Shown: positions 27,441 through 36,143, numbered from the stretch's first letter. The stretch is 64,000 bases of DNA from Mesostigma viride (GCA_009746045.1 RPFO01000644.1:379501-443500), one strand, 5' to 3'. Made by a program: numbers and translations. The notes: generated by a model not told the origin, from the sequence alone.

Positions 27441-27908
27441 TCAACCCTTGGATGCTATCTTCGCGTTTGCCAAATCCGTCTTGGCGGCGGCCAGCTGGGT
27501 CCTGAGATTGTCGATGCTGGCCTTGTGGTTGGTAAGGGCCAGCTCCATCAATTTCAAGGCGTCGTCCCTCTCCGAAACGACCCTCTTCAGGTCATTGACC
27601 TGGCTGGCAAGCTTGTTCCTCGCCCTTTCGTGTCTCTTTCGGGTGGCATCCCTTTCCTTCTTGTGCTTTGTGATCACCCCCTCGATCTTGTCTCTCATGT
27701 CCGCGAATTGGGAGTGAACAGTGGTCACAAACTCCCTTGGGACAAAAACCCTGGATGGGAGAGGCCCTTCGTTCAATCGGACAACTCGATTCCCCACTTC
27801 ATGTGAGGGGTCTAGCACCTTAACACATTGCGACGGTGGCATGTTTTCCTTGTCAGAATCGCTGCCATCAGAGCTGCCCCCACCATCAGAACTGCTTGTG
27901 TTCTCCAT
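27441..27908 (-). CDS. Coiled-coil protein, about 155 residues
   Basis: The likely start is ATG 27908 (MENTSSSDGGGSSDGSDSDK); the frame is open further upstream into the repeat array, so ATG 27974 is also possible. An acidic Ser/Asp-rich N-terminus is followed by a long coiled coil (KKERDATRKRHERARNKLAS to TQLAAAKTDLANAK). No known family. It is divergent from the zinc-cluster gene at 28422, with the AGATCT repeat array between them. Confidence 0.5.
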   Translation of the reverse strand: MENTSSSDGGGSSDGSDSDKENMPPSQCVKVLDPSHEVGNRVVRLNEGPLPSRVFVPREFVTTVHSQFADMRDKIEGVITKHKKERDATRKRHERARNKLASQVNDLKRVVSERDDALKLMELALTNHKASIDNLRTQLAAAKTDLANAKIASKG

Positions 27909-28002
27909 CGCCGACTTCGGGCGGATTGCGGGCGAAATGGCTCTCTCACAGTTGCTGGTCTCTTTGTCCACCATATGGCCAGGCCTGTGCATGGGGCATC
28001 CA

Positions 28003-28215
28003 AGATCTGTGACGTGGCATACCAGAGATCTGTGACGTGGCAAGTGACGGGGCAGATCCGAGATCTCTGATGTGGCAGATCTCTGATGTGGCATGCAGAT
28101 CTCTGATGTGGCAGTGGCAGATCCGAGATCTCTGATGTGCCAGATCTCTGATGTGGCAGATCCGAGATCTCTGATGTGGCATATGATGTGGCAGATCCAA
28201 GATCTCTACAGATCA
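28003..28215. repeat. Array of AGATCTCTGATGTGGC units between divergent viral genes
   Basis: About ten imperfect units of (CAGATCCG)AGATCTCTGATGTGGC fill the spacer upstream of the coiled-coil gene. The core contains the palindromes AGATCT and GATC. The units vary in spacing (16 or 22 bp). The remaining spacer to 28421 holds no gene and contains an AT-rich promoter-like stretch before ATG 28422. The array may be an origin or enhancer-like element; only the repeat itself is observed. Confidence 0.8.
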
Positions 28216-28421
28216 CAGATCCACTGGCCAAGTGCCATCATAAGTGTGTTGCCAACCCTCCCCAGACACACCAAACCACCAGCGCCCAGCCATCCGAAAT
28301 CCCAGTCCACCACCCATCATTCCTAGTCCCCGAAAGCCATTCCTTTTTCGCCCGAGTGCCCATTCTAAAGCCCGAGGCTCCATAAAGGTGACATTTACAG
28401 TACATTTTCGCATCAGAAATC

Positions 28422-28889
28422 ATGCCCGCCGAACATTTCCATGGCGCCTGTCTGGGTTTGCCGGAGGCTCACTACATCTACAACCCGGAGACCGGGGAAA
28501 AGCTTTTCAAGAACGTGACGAACGTGCAGTTCGCGGAGGACTGGAAGAAGCAGAACCCTGGAAAGGATCCTCACCCCCCCACCATCAGGTGCGAGAGTTG
28601 CAACGAGCTCAGGTTCATATCCGCCTACACCTGCGGCCCCATGGTCAGGCAGGCGGACGTCTGCGACCAGTGCCACGAGGCCGTCCGCAAGTACACCCTC
28701 AAGAAGAGGCTGGACATCGAGGCGCTGGCCAAGAAGGCGGTTAAGAAGTACACGGCCAAGGAGGTCCGCATCATCCCTCCGTGCGGCAGGGGCGACAGGA
28801 AGTTCGAGGAGGCCATCTGGCAGGCGGAGCACGAGGCGCACGGGGACGAGGGCATGGACAGCATCGAGGTGTGCATCCTGTGCCATCAA
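28422..28889 (+). pseudogene. Zinc-cluster viral protein, N-terminal part, interrupted by a MITE
   Basis: ATG start (MPAEHFHGACLGLPEAHYIY). It contains Cys pairs CESCNE and CDQCHE about 28 residues apart and a third pair CILCHQ at the break, so it is probably a multi-zinc ribbon/RING-like protein. At 28,890 the viral coding stops making sense and a terminal inverted repeat begins. The continuation starts with CDQRLENVY at 29,667. Confidence 0.6.
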
Positions 28890-29666
28890 GTTTCGTTTAA
28901 GTGGCCAGCCGGAGCGGCTGCTTAGGTTTTAGCGGACAAGTGTTCGAAGCGCGTCATTGGTGAATTACTAGGGAACTTGGGTTTCCCCGCGAAACTCCAA
29001 CCGCACGTTCAGATTTCCAAATCTCAAGTAAAGTTCGGCGCAACTTTCTGAACGGGGGCAGTTGACGAGCAGCATTCCTCCGGACGAATGAATTGCGTTC
29101 CATACTTGCGCAAAATTTTGAAAGGTAGCTTGCGTGCAGCCCTACTAAAATTTGCGCGCACGTTCAGATTTCCAAATCTCAAGTAAATTTCGGCGGAACA
29201 TTCTGAACGGGGGTAGTTGGCGGGCAGCGTTCCTCCAGACGAATGAAATGCGTTCCATACTAGCGCAAAATTTTGAAAGGTAGCTTGCGTGCAGCCCTAC
29301 TAAAATTTGCGCGAAGTGTGGGACTGAAAATTCGTAACGGAAACTGTTTGGTAGTTGCCGTCACTTCCTCTTGTGCAAACGTGTGGGAGTGAAAATTCGT
29401 AACGGAAACTTTTTGGTAGTTGCCGTCACTTCATTTTGCGCGAGTGTTGGGCTGAAAATTCGTAACGGAAACTTTTTGGTAGTTGGCGTCACTTCCTTTG
29501 GTTCGACTGAAAATTCGCTGAAATTCGCTGAATTCGTACCGTAGCCTAATTTTTAGTACCTCGAAGTGACGGGGCACCTAAAAATTTGCCCACAAGTACA
29601 CTTGGCAGCGCGCTCACTGGGAAAAATTGTACAGCCGCTCCGGCGGGCCACTTGAACGAATTGTAA
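28890..29666. mobile_element. MITE-like DNA transposon (29-bp TIRs) in the zinc-cluster gene
   Basis: The ends carry 29-bp inverted repeats: 28892-28920 (TTCGTTTAAGTGGCCAGCCG...) and 29632-29660, with two mismatches. The interior has no transposase. It contains two tandem copies of a roughly 150-bp unit (about 29,000-29,155 and 29,156-29,310) and three copies of a 60-70-bp unit containing GAAAATTCGTAACGGAAACT (29,325-29,500). The target duplication is not clear. It splits the host ORF between CHQ and CDQ codons. Confidence 0.75.
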
Positions 29667-30107
29667 TGCGACCAGAGACTGGAGAACGTGTACTCTCCCA
29701 AGGTGGACATGGACACGGCCCCGCACTTCCACATGGGCGGCGTCTGCGACGGCTGCATGATGACCGTGCTGGTCGAGCAGGAGAGCCCCGACGACATCGA
29801 CTTCCCCCTGTGCCTCCACGAGGACCGCCGCAAGGAGCACGTGGCCAGGCTGCAGTTCCCCTACTTCGTCTTCAACCCCCACCTGACCGCCATAGCCCAC
29901 GTGGCCAGCGTGCGGTCTGTGGGCGAGATCACCATCTTCCGCGCCCACAACGCCAAGTGCATCGTCGTCGAGAAGGCCACGGGGGAGCTCGCTGCCCTGG
30001 AGGGCGGCGCAAGGAAGCGCAAGGGTGCGGACGCCTCTCCCGAGACGGAGGTGGTGTGCGTGGACAACGTCCCGCAGCCCAGGCGCAGGATTGGTCTCAG
30101 GTCCTGA
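29667..30107 (+). pseudogene. Zinc-cluster viral protein, C-terminal part
   Basis: The frame resumes CDQRLENVYSPKVDMDTAPH, with a further pair CDGC (VCDGCMMTVLVEQESPDD). It then has a domain ending IFRAHNAKCIVVEKATGELA and a basic tail (RKRKGADASPE; RRRIGLRS). Joined with 28422-28889 it would be a protein of about 300 residues. Reading from an internal GTG at 29688 is possible but unlikely to be functional. Confidence 0.55.
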
Positions 30108-30266
30108 GCGGTCGATAGCGCCTTTCTCTCACTCAGCAGTTGTTTGAAGCGTGACAGGCAGCTAATTGAGTACTGTCCCTCACCGCGTTTTATGTACAGC
30201 GCACCCTTAAGGGGCGCGACTAGGTGATAAACGTGCTATTATTTATTTTTTAATGAATATATATTT

Positions 30267-30947
30267 TCACCTCCTCGTGCGCGATCGCCCCCTCACCCTG
30301 CGCGCCCCCGTTGTGTGTCCGCCCCGCTTAGGCAGCACGCGGGCGCCGGTGTACATCGGCACGTACATAGGCACGTACCCCGCTCTCTTGGTGAACCTGT
30401 CCTCGTAATCGTCGTCATCCTCGCTGTTTTCGTAAATGGCGGGCATGCCTTCCGCTTCGAAATATTCATCCTCGTCGACGTCCCATCCGTCGCCTGAGTC
30501 GGCAGCAGGGGCAGCAGCTTCCTCCAAAGCGGCACGAGCAGCTTCCTCGGCTTTCTCGGCATCCTCGGCAGCCCTGGCGCGCCCCCAGCGACCCCCTGTA
30601 ACCCTCTCCAACAGCCCGCGCCTAGGGGGTGCAGCTGCAGCTGCCCTGTCCCGGGCCCGGGCCAGCGCAGTCGCGGAGAGTTCAGCAGCAGCAGCCTGCA
30701 CGCGCGCGTCACGTTCAGCTTGGGCGGCTGCCACCGGGTCCTCCACCGCCCCCCACCTGCCAAGGAGCCTCCACCCTCCCGTCGCCCTGACCCCGTGCGC
30801 CCGCCCCCCGCGCCTAGGCGCGCCCCGCCCCCGCCCCCTCCTCCCGCCCCCGTGGTGCGGGCACGCGCTCCTGCCGCCCCACGTCTGCCACCCGCACCGG
30901 CCGCCCTTGCCCGTCAACGCACCGCAACGATCGGACGATACCGCCAT
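30267..30947 (-). CDS. Cys/His mini-finger protein with Ala/Arg-rich and acidic regions
   Basis: The start is ATG 30947 (MAVSSDRCGALTGKGGRCGW). The finger RCGALTGKGGRC..ACPHH matches the DUF5763-like motif also seen at 26668. Next are Arg/Gly-rich and Ala-rich helical regions, an acidic segment (DGWDVDEDEYFEAEGM) and a basic C-terminus. Very GC-rich. It is the last gene before the hairpin-repeat module. Function unknown; nucleic acid binding is a reasonable guess. Confidence 0.55.
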   Translation of the reverse strand: MAVSSDRCGALTGKGGRCGWQTWGGRSACPHHGGGRRGRGRGAPRRGGRAHGVRATGGWRLLGRWGAVEDPVAAAQAERDARVQAAAAELSATALARARDRAAAAAPPRRGLLERVTGGRWGRARAAEDAEKAEEAARAALEEAAAPAADSGDGWDVDEDEYFEAEGMPAIYENSEDDDDYEDRFTKRAGYVPMYVPMYTGARVLPKRGGHTTGARRVRGRSRTRR

Positions 30948-31017
30948 CGCGCGAAACACGTATACAAAAAAGCGCACATAATTTTAAAACGCGCGCGCAC
31001 AGCACCGCTCGAACGCT

Positions 31018-31575
31018 CTCAACACGGCCCCGCTTTGGATAGCCTTCTACCGACCAAAAAAGAGAAGACTATCCAACAAACCCCCCGCCAACACCGGCCC
31101 GTCCATCCGTCACCAGGAAAAAAAAGAGAAGACTATCCAAACTCACCCCCTCTCAAACCCCGCTCGACCACCGAACAAATTTAAGACGGCCTCTCCCGCC
31201 ATTCTCGCCATTCGGTCGTGGATAGCCTTCTCTTGGATAGCCTTCTTTTTGCACCACCGGCCAAACTATTACTCCCCATATACCCTACGCCCTATACCCT
31301 ATACCCCCCCTGAAAATTTTCCTTATGCCATAAAATACTTCCCTTTCATACCCAAAAAGAAGACTACCAAAAGAAGACTATCCAAACTCCCCCCCTCTTA
31401 AACCCCGCCCGACCATCGAACAAATTTAAGACGCCCCCTCCCGACATTCTCGACCATCGGTCGTGGATAGCCTTCTCGTCGACAAAAAAAACGGCACGCG
31501 CCGAGAACCCTCTCTCGACCAAGATCGTGGATAGACTTCTCCAAAAACACGGAGAGAAGAACATCCAACCTCTCC
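31018..31575 (-). repeat. Hairpin-repeat module, copy A
   Basis: About 560 bp without genes, homologous to 35575-36143 in the same orientation and to 33548-34115 in inverted orientation. It contains repeated GGATAGCCTTCTC and GAGAAGACTATCC motifs, which pair into hairpins (for example 31037-31074), and conserved blocks AAATTTAAGACG(C/G)C, TATACCC and CTGAAAATTTTCCTTA. Copy A is clearly diverged from the two palindrome copies. Confidence 0.8.
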
Positions 31576-31775
31576 AGCCTCTGCCGACACCCGACACGCC
31601 ACGCCCTGCCACGTCCCGCCACGTACTGCCACGACCTGCCGCGTCCCGCCACGAACGACGATAACGACGCTAACGACGCTCAAAGCACGCGCAGGAACGA
31701 GGGGTAGCCCTCGCGAAGCCTAGCAAGGGTTGTGGAGGTGCCGCGACCGCCTGAAAGGCGTGGTTCGCACTTAGA
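31576..31775. other. Unique spacer between hairpin module A and the palindrome
   Basis: About 200 bp, no gene. It contains imperfect tandem CCACG(T/A)CC(T/C)GCCACG-type units (31600-31655) and two short hairpins (GGGTAGCCCTCG; CCGCCTGAAAGGCG). Confidence 0.5.
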
Positions 31776-31829
31776 CTAGCCCGGGCCGACCCGACCCCCT
31801 GTCGGCCCCCTGTCAGCCCGCTTTTCAAA

Positions 31830-31895
31830 GTATGACAGCTGGCACTCTAATGCTGGCACACTAGCAGAAAAAAGTGTAGGTGTGATATAGGTATC
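31830..31895 (+). promoter_or_regulatory. Shared promoter block, ITR gene 1
   Basis: GCTGGCACTCTAATGCTGGCA, an A-run, GTGTAGGT and TATAGGTATCATG. Nearly the same string (GCTGGCACTATAATGCTGGC .. AAAAAGTGTAGGT .. TATAAGTATCATG) precedes the next gene at 32227-32279. The pair arose by tandem duplication and conservation suggests a promoter. Confidence 0.6.
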
Positions 31896-32201
31896 ATGCC
31901 AGTAAAACGAATGTTCCCGGCTGGCGACCCGCCTGGCCGTCATCATCTAGGCGTGATCAACCAATTCAACCGCAACCTGTACGAGCGCCGGCTTGAAGCC
32001 ATGCGCAGGAATATGCGCGTCGTTGAACGGCAAAGAGCAATCGAGGCCGAAATGGCCGCCCAGGCCCAGGCCCAGGCCATAGCCCAAGCAGCGGCCGGCC
32101 AGCTGCAGTGGGTGGTGGAGGTGCACGAGCAGCAACAACACCGCGCGCGACGTGTACGGCGGACCAAGAGGCGCCGGGGGGGAAGCGCTAGGGCCCGCTA
32201 G
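31896..32201 (+). CDS. ITR basic protein 1 (left arm)
   Basis: 101 residues, MPVKRMFPAGDPPGRHHLGV, with a central YERRLEAMRRNMRVVERQ helix, an Ala/Gln-rich stretch and a basic end (RRVRRTKRRRGGSARAR). Paralogue of the next gene: same MPV start, YERRLEAMRRN, HEQQQHR and GGSARAR. The composition suggests a nucleic-acid-binding or nuclear protein. An identical copy lies in the right arm. Confidence 0.5.
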   Translation: MPVKRMFPAGDPPGRHHLGVINQFNRNLYERRLEAMRRNMRVVERQRAIEAEMAAQAQAQAIAQAAAGQLQWVVEVHEQQQHRARRVRRTKRRRGGSARAR

Positions 32202-32279
32202 CCCGGCCCGACCCGACCCCTTGTAAAGCTGGCACTATAATGCTGGCAAAAAAAAAAGTGTAGGTAGGGTATAAGTATC

Positions 32280-32708
32280 ATGCCAGTACAACGAAGGTTC
32301 GAATCGGGTGTCGACCGGCCTGGCAGCTATCTTGCGTACCGCCGGGCGGTCAACGCGCCACCTTACTACCGCGACCCGTACGAGCGTAGACTCGAAGCCA
32401 TGCGCAGGAATTTGCAATATGGTGGCATTGAACGGCCAAGAGACCTGCGGTACGGCGTTATCGCCGTGCTCGGGGACCAGGCCATGGCCTGGGTAAGAGC
32501 CCAGGAAGCGGCGGACCAGGCCGCACGGCGGGTGGTGCACGAGCAGCAACAACACCGCACGCGACGACGTGTACGGCGCACCAGGAGGCGCCGGGGGGGA
32601 AGCGCTAGGGCCCGTGACCCTTGCAAATTTGTCCCTTGCAATAGATATAGACGATGGAAGAGGGCACGTCCCCACCCGGGTCCACGCACGTACCGCGCCG
32701 AAAAATGA
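32280..32708 (+). CDS. ITR basic protein 2 (left arm)
   Basis: MPVQRRFESGVDRPGSYLAY, DPYERRLEAMRRNLQY, RVVHEQQQHRTRRRVRRTRR, GGSARARD. Tandem paralogue of 31896-32201. The frame runs about 35 codons past the shared GGSARAR end and overlaps the start of the next gene by 55 bp, so the true C-terminus in the ancestor may have been at GGSARAR. An identical copy lies in the right arm. Confidence 0.5.
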   Translation: MPVQRRFESGVDRPGSYLAYRRAVNAPPYYRDPYERRLEAMRRNLQYGGIERPRDLRYGVIAVLGDQAMAWVRAQEAADQAARRVVHEQQQHRTRRRVRRTRRRRGGSARARDPCKFVPCNRYRRWKRARPHPGPRTYRAEK

Positions 32709-33022
32709 AGGCGGACGGCACGTACTATACCCCGCCCCCGCCCACCCCTGTACCCCTGTATATCAGGGCATTGGAGTACTTTATGAAGTCCCCGCTGGGG
32801 GCCCTAGTCCGGTTTCTGGTGACGTACGGGGTAGAGGGAGAAGGGTTTGTACCGGCCTACGAGGCGGTGTTCAGACTGTACGCGTTGATGGCCGTGACCC
32901 TCGCGTTCTTCGTGTATTTCCTGGTCAAGATGTGGCGTCGCCCCGTCACGCTGGACTTCACCCCGGCCGTGGCGGCCGTAAAGAGGCTCCCCGCTCCAAG
33001 CAGCGGGCCGACAGTGGGCTGA
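32654..33022 (+). CDS. ITR single-pass membrane protein (left arm)
   Basis: 122 residues: polar, proline-rich N-terminus (TPPPPTPVPLYIRALEYFM) and a strong membrane span at about residues 75-93 (LYALMAVTLAFFVYFLVKMW), then a basic cytosolic-type tail (RRPVTLDF; AAVKRLPAP). Unknown family. Duplicated exactly in the right arm. Confidence 0.5.
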   Translation: MEEGTSPPGSTHVPRRKMKADGTYYTPPPPTPVPLYIRALEYFMKSPLGALVRFLVTYGVEGEGFVPAYEAVFRLYALMAVTLAFFVYFLVKMWRRPVTLDFTPAVAAVKRLPAPSSGPTVG

Positions 33023-33053
33023 GTAATTATCCATCGCAGTATTATCCATCTCC

Positions 33054-33529
33054 ATGTTCATGCTATTGCTCGTGATCATCCTGCTGTTCGTGATCTTCAT
33101 GATGCGTAACATGCCCGAACCCGCTACCCCCCCTCGGACCCCGGTGCAGCCGCCGTGGCGTACGAGGCCACCCCCAACCCGGAGCCGGACAGCACGGCCG
33201 CGGCCCCCGCGAACACGGTAGACCCCCGCGCGCCCGAGGAGAAGGCCGAGCGCGTGCGCTTCAAGGACGGGATACCCGGAATGGTCACCAACGTGCAGAC
33301 GATGGTCGTGGACAGCATGAACCCGCTGTCCATGATGGGCAGCGGCCTGAGCATGTTCGGCATGATGCCCAACAAGATGAGCGACAAGCTCACCAAGGCG
33401 GGCGCCAAGACCACCAAGTTCGTGGTCGAGCACAACCCGTTCGGCGCGCTGTTCACCGCGTTCGGCAAGAAGAAGAGCGCGCGGTGCAAGGCCAAGAAGT
33501 TCTTCAGCGCGGGGTTCGCCAAGTGCTAG
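33054..33529 (+). CDS. ITR virion-type membrane protein, frame break at a C7 run (left arm)
   Basis: ATG 33054 begins a signal-anchor (MFMLLLVIILLFVIFMMRN), then MPEPATPP. At C7 (about 33,128-33,134) the frame must gain one base to continue into VAYEATPNPEPDSTAAAP and the conserved-looking C-terminal half (VRFKDGIPGMVTNVQTMVVD, SMFGMMPNKMSDKL, FFSAGFAKC). The same C7 occurs in both arms, so the break predates the duplication or is a systematic error. G33270 makes Gly here; the right arm encodes Ala. Confidence 0.5.
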
Positions 33530-33547
33530 CGCCGAGGGGCGGGAACG

Positions 33548-34115
33548 CCGGGAGAGCTTGGATGTTCTTCTCCCCCCCGTTTTTGAGAAGCCTATCCACG
33601 ATCTCGCACGAAACGGGATTCTCACCCCCCGCCAGTTTTTTTGTCAAGGAGAAGCCTATCCAACAACATTGCTCGATAATGCCCGGAGAGGGCGTCTTAA
33701 ATTTGTTCGACGGTCGAGCAGGGTTTAAGAGGGGGGGAATTTGGATAGTCTTCTTTTGGTAGTCTTCTTTTTGGAGAGAAAAAAAAAGTATTTTATGGCG
33801 TAAGGAAAATTTTCAGGGGGGTATATAGGCTATAGGGTATAGGCCTGGGGGGAATAATAGTTGTGGCCGGGCCCGAAAAAGAAGACTATCCAAGAGAAGC
33901 CTATCCACGAACATTGCCCGAGAACTGCGGGAGAGGGCGTCTTAAATTTACTCGACCCCCCACCAAGGGTTGTCAGGGGTCGAGTTTGGATAGTCTTCTC
34001 TTTTTTATCCTGGTGACGGAAGGATGGGCCGGGGTTGGCAGGGGTTGTATTGGATAGGCTTCTCTTTTTTGGGTCGGAGAAGGCTATCCAAGGCGGGGCC
34101 GTGTTGAGAGCCCCC
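33548..34115 (+). repeat. Hairpin-repeat module, copy B (left arm)
   Basis: Inverted homologue of 31018-31575. It contains TTGGATGTTCTTCTC, GAGAAGCCTATCCACG, TTGGATAGTCTTCT, GGGCGTCTTAAATTT and a TATAGGGTATAGG block. Together with copy A it brackets the four ITR genes in inverted orientation. Confidence 0.85.
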
Positions 34116-34139
34116 GAAAAAAAATGTCCGCAGTGGTTA

Positions 34140-34277
34140 ATGGATGCGGCCGCCACCCCCCCGTGGGCCGGCCTGCAGTGGTGGACGCCCCCCGCCAAGT
34201 GGGTGATGCGCGACGGGAAGATTGTGCTTGCCACCCCGGTCGATGTGCCCGCTGACGTGAGCAAAGACGAGCGATGA
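34140..34277 (+). CDS. Possible small ITR ORF (45 codons, left arm only)
   Basis: MDAAATPPWAGLQWWTPPAK followed by WVMRDGKIVLATPVDVPADV reads protein-like. In the right arm the 6-base run changes the frame and gives a 20-codon product, so at most one arm could express it. It may be chance. Confidence 0.3.
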   Translation: MDAAATPPWAGLQWWTPPAKWVMRDGKIVLATPVDVPADVSKDER

Positions 34278-34357
34278 CGTCAGCAAGTATACAGCACACC
34301 TACGTCCCGGCACACCCCGCCCCGGGGTTGTGGAAGGGCGGCGCTGTCCCCTGACCA

Positions 34358-34650
34358 GTGGTGGGTGACAGATGCCAGCACAAGAACCTCCTACACGCAA
34401 AAAGCCCCGATCACACACCGATTCAGGTGGTGACAGGGGCCAGTGGTGGGTGACAGATGCCAGCAAAGATACGCAAGATTCCAAACGACATCCCGCGCGC
34501 TTCGCGCTGCTGATGATGGTGACAGGCAGCGAAGAGGCATGCAACGTGCCACGTGTCCGATTTCTATTGGCTAAATGCAAAAAGCCCCCATCACACACCG
34601 ATTCAGGTGGTGACAGGGGCCAGTGGGGTGACAGGTGCCAGCACAAGGGT
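34358..34650. repeat. Terminal direct repeats near the palindrome centre (left arm)
   Basis: A 70-bp unit (AAAAAGCCCC.ATCACACACC, then GATTCAGGTGGTGACAGGGG and CCAGTGG..GGGTGACAGATG) occurs at 34397-34466 and 34577-34648, with a partial third copy at 34358-34388. Mirror copies exist in the right arm at about 35041-35333. Between the repeats and the centre there is no gene, only a short palindrome ACTTTGACACC(C)GGTGTCAAAGT near 34,790. Confidence 0.8.
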
Positions 34651-34845
34651 CAAACTTTGAAAAATAATCACACGCCGAGCGGTGGTTACCAGGGGAGGTG
34701 TCAGAGTTTGACAGCATAAGGGCAAAAAAAATATCTAAAGTGACAGTATATAAGTACCTTCCAACAGGAAGAGCCCGGACTTTGACACCCGGTGTCAAAG
34801 TTTGACAAGGCCCCCCTGGTGGTGTCCCCGGCCAGGATCAGATGC

Positions 34846-35574
34846 GCATCTGATCCTGGCCGGGGACACCACCAGGGGGGCCTTGTCAAACTTTGACACC
34901 GGGTGTCAAAGTCCGGGCTCTTCCTGTTGGAAGGTACTTATATACTGTCACTTTAGATATTTTTTTTGCCCTTATGCTGTCAAACTCTGACACCTCCCCT
35001 GGTAACCACCGCTCGGCGTGTGATTATTTTTCAAAGTTTGACCCTTGTGCTGGCACCTGTCACCCCACTGGCCCCTGTCACCACCTGAATCGGTGTGTGA
35101 TGGGGGCTTTTTGCATTTAGCCAATAGAAATCGGACACGTGGCACGTTGCATGCCTCTTCGCTGCCTGTCACCATCATCAGCAGCGCGAAGCGCGCGGGA
35201 TGTCGTTTGGAATCTTGCGTATCTTTGCTGGCATCTGTCACCCACCACTGGCCCCTGTCACCACCTGAATCGGTGTGTGATCGGGGCTTTTTGCGTGTAG
35301 GAGGTTCTTGTGCTGGCATCTGTCACCCACCACTGGTCAGGGGACAGCGCCGCCCTTCCACAACCCCGGGGCGGGGTGTGCCGGGACGTAGGTGTGCTGT
35401 ATACTTGCTGACGTCATCGCTCGTCTTTGCTCACGTCAGCGGGCACATCGACCGGGGTGGCAAGCACAATCTTCCCGTCGCGCATCACCCACTTGGCGGG
35501 GGGCGTCCACCACTGCAGGCCGGCCCACGGGGGGTGGCGGCCGCATCCATTAACCACTGCGGACATTTTTTTTC
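34846..35574. repeat. Right arm, terminal part (mirror of 34117-34845)
   Basis: Exact mirror, including the direct repeats, except for the one-base homopolymer difference at 35529-35534. A long minus-frame-derived plus-strand reading frame here (from 35045) is a shadow of the repeats and I do not call it a gene. Confidence 0.85.
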
Positions 35575-36143
35575 GGGGGCTCTCAACACGGCCCCGCCTT
35601 GGATAGCCTTCTCCGACCCAAAAAAGAGAAGCCTATCCAATACAACCCCTGCCAACCCCGGCCCATCCTTCCGTCACCAGGATAAAAAAGAGAAGACTAT
35701 CCAAACTCGACCCCTGACAACCCTTGGTGGGGGGTCGAGTAAATTTAAGACGCCCTCTCCCGCAGTTCTCGGGCAATGTTCGTGGATAGGCTTCTCTTGG
35801 ATAGTCTTCTTTTTCGGGCCCGGCCACAACTATTATTCCCCCCAGGCCTATACCCTGTAGCCTATATACCCCCCTGAAAATTTTCCTTACGCCATAAAAT
35901 ACTTTTTTTTTCTCTCCAAAAAGAAGACTACCAAAAGAAGACTATCCAAATTCCCCCCCTCTTAAACCCTGCTCGACCGTCGAACAAATTTAAGACGCCC
36001 TCTCCGGGCATTATCGAGCAATGTTGTTGGATAGGCTTCTCCTTGACAAAAAAACTGGCGGGGGGTGAGAATCCCGTTTCGTGCGAGATCGTGGATAGGC
36101 TTCTCAAAAACGGGGGGGAGAAGAACATCCAAGCTCTCCCGGC
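35575..36143 (-). repeat. Hairpin-repeat module, copy C (right arm)
   Basis: Mirror of copy B with one substitution (35857). Same orientation as copy A. Confidence 0.85.

Noticed and set aside
28003-28215. CRISPR array
   Set aside because: Units are direct tandem repeats with little or no unique spacer sequence, in a eukaryotic/viral setting.
31690-31770. Possible tRNA-like segment with GGTTCGCAC
   Set aside because: No acceptor, D or anticodon stems can be drawn around it; only two small hairpins.
34841-34850. Palindrome centre as a CRISPR or tRNA-like structure
   Set aside because: No spacer-repeat periodicity and no tRNA cloverleaf; it is simply the symmetry point of the inverted repeat.
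35045-35860. 271-codon open frame in the right arm near the palindrome centre
   Set aside because: Reads through the terminal direct repeats and hairpin module; in the left arm one base difference splits it, and it shows repeat-derived peptide duplications.
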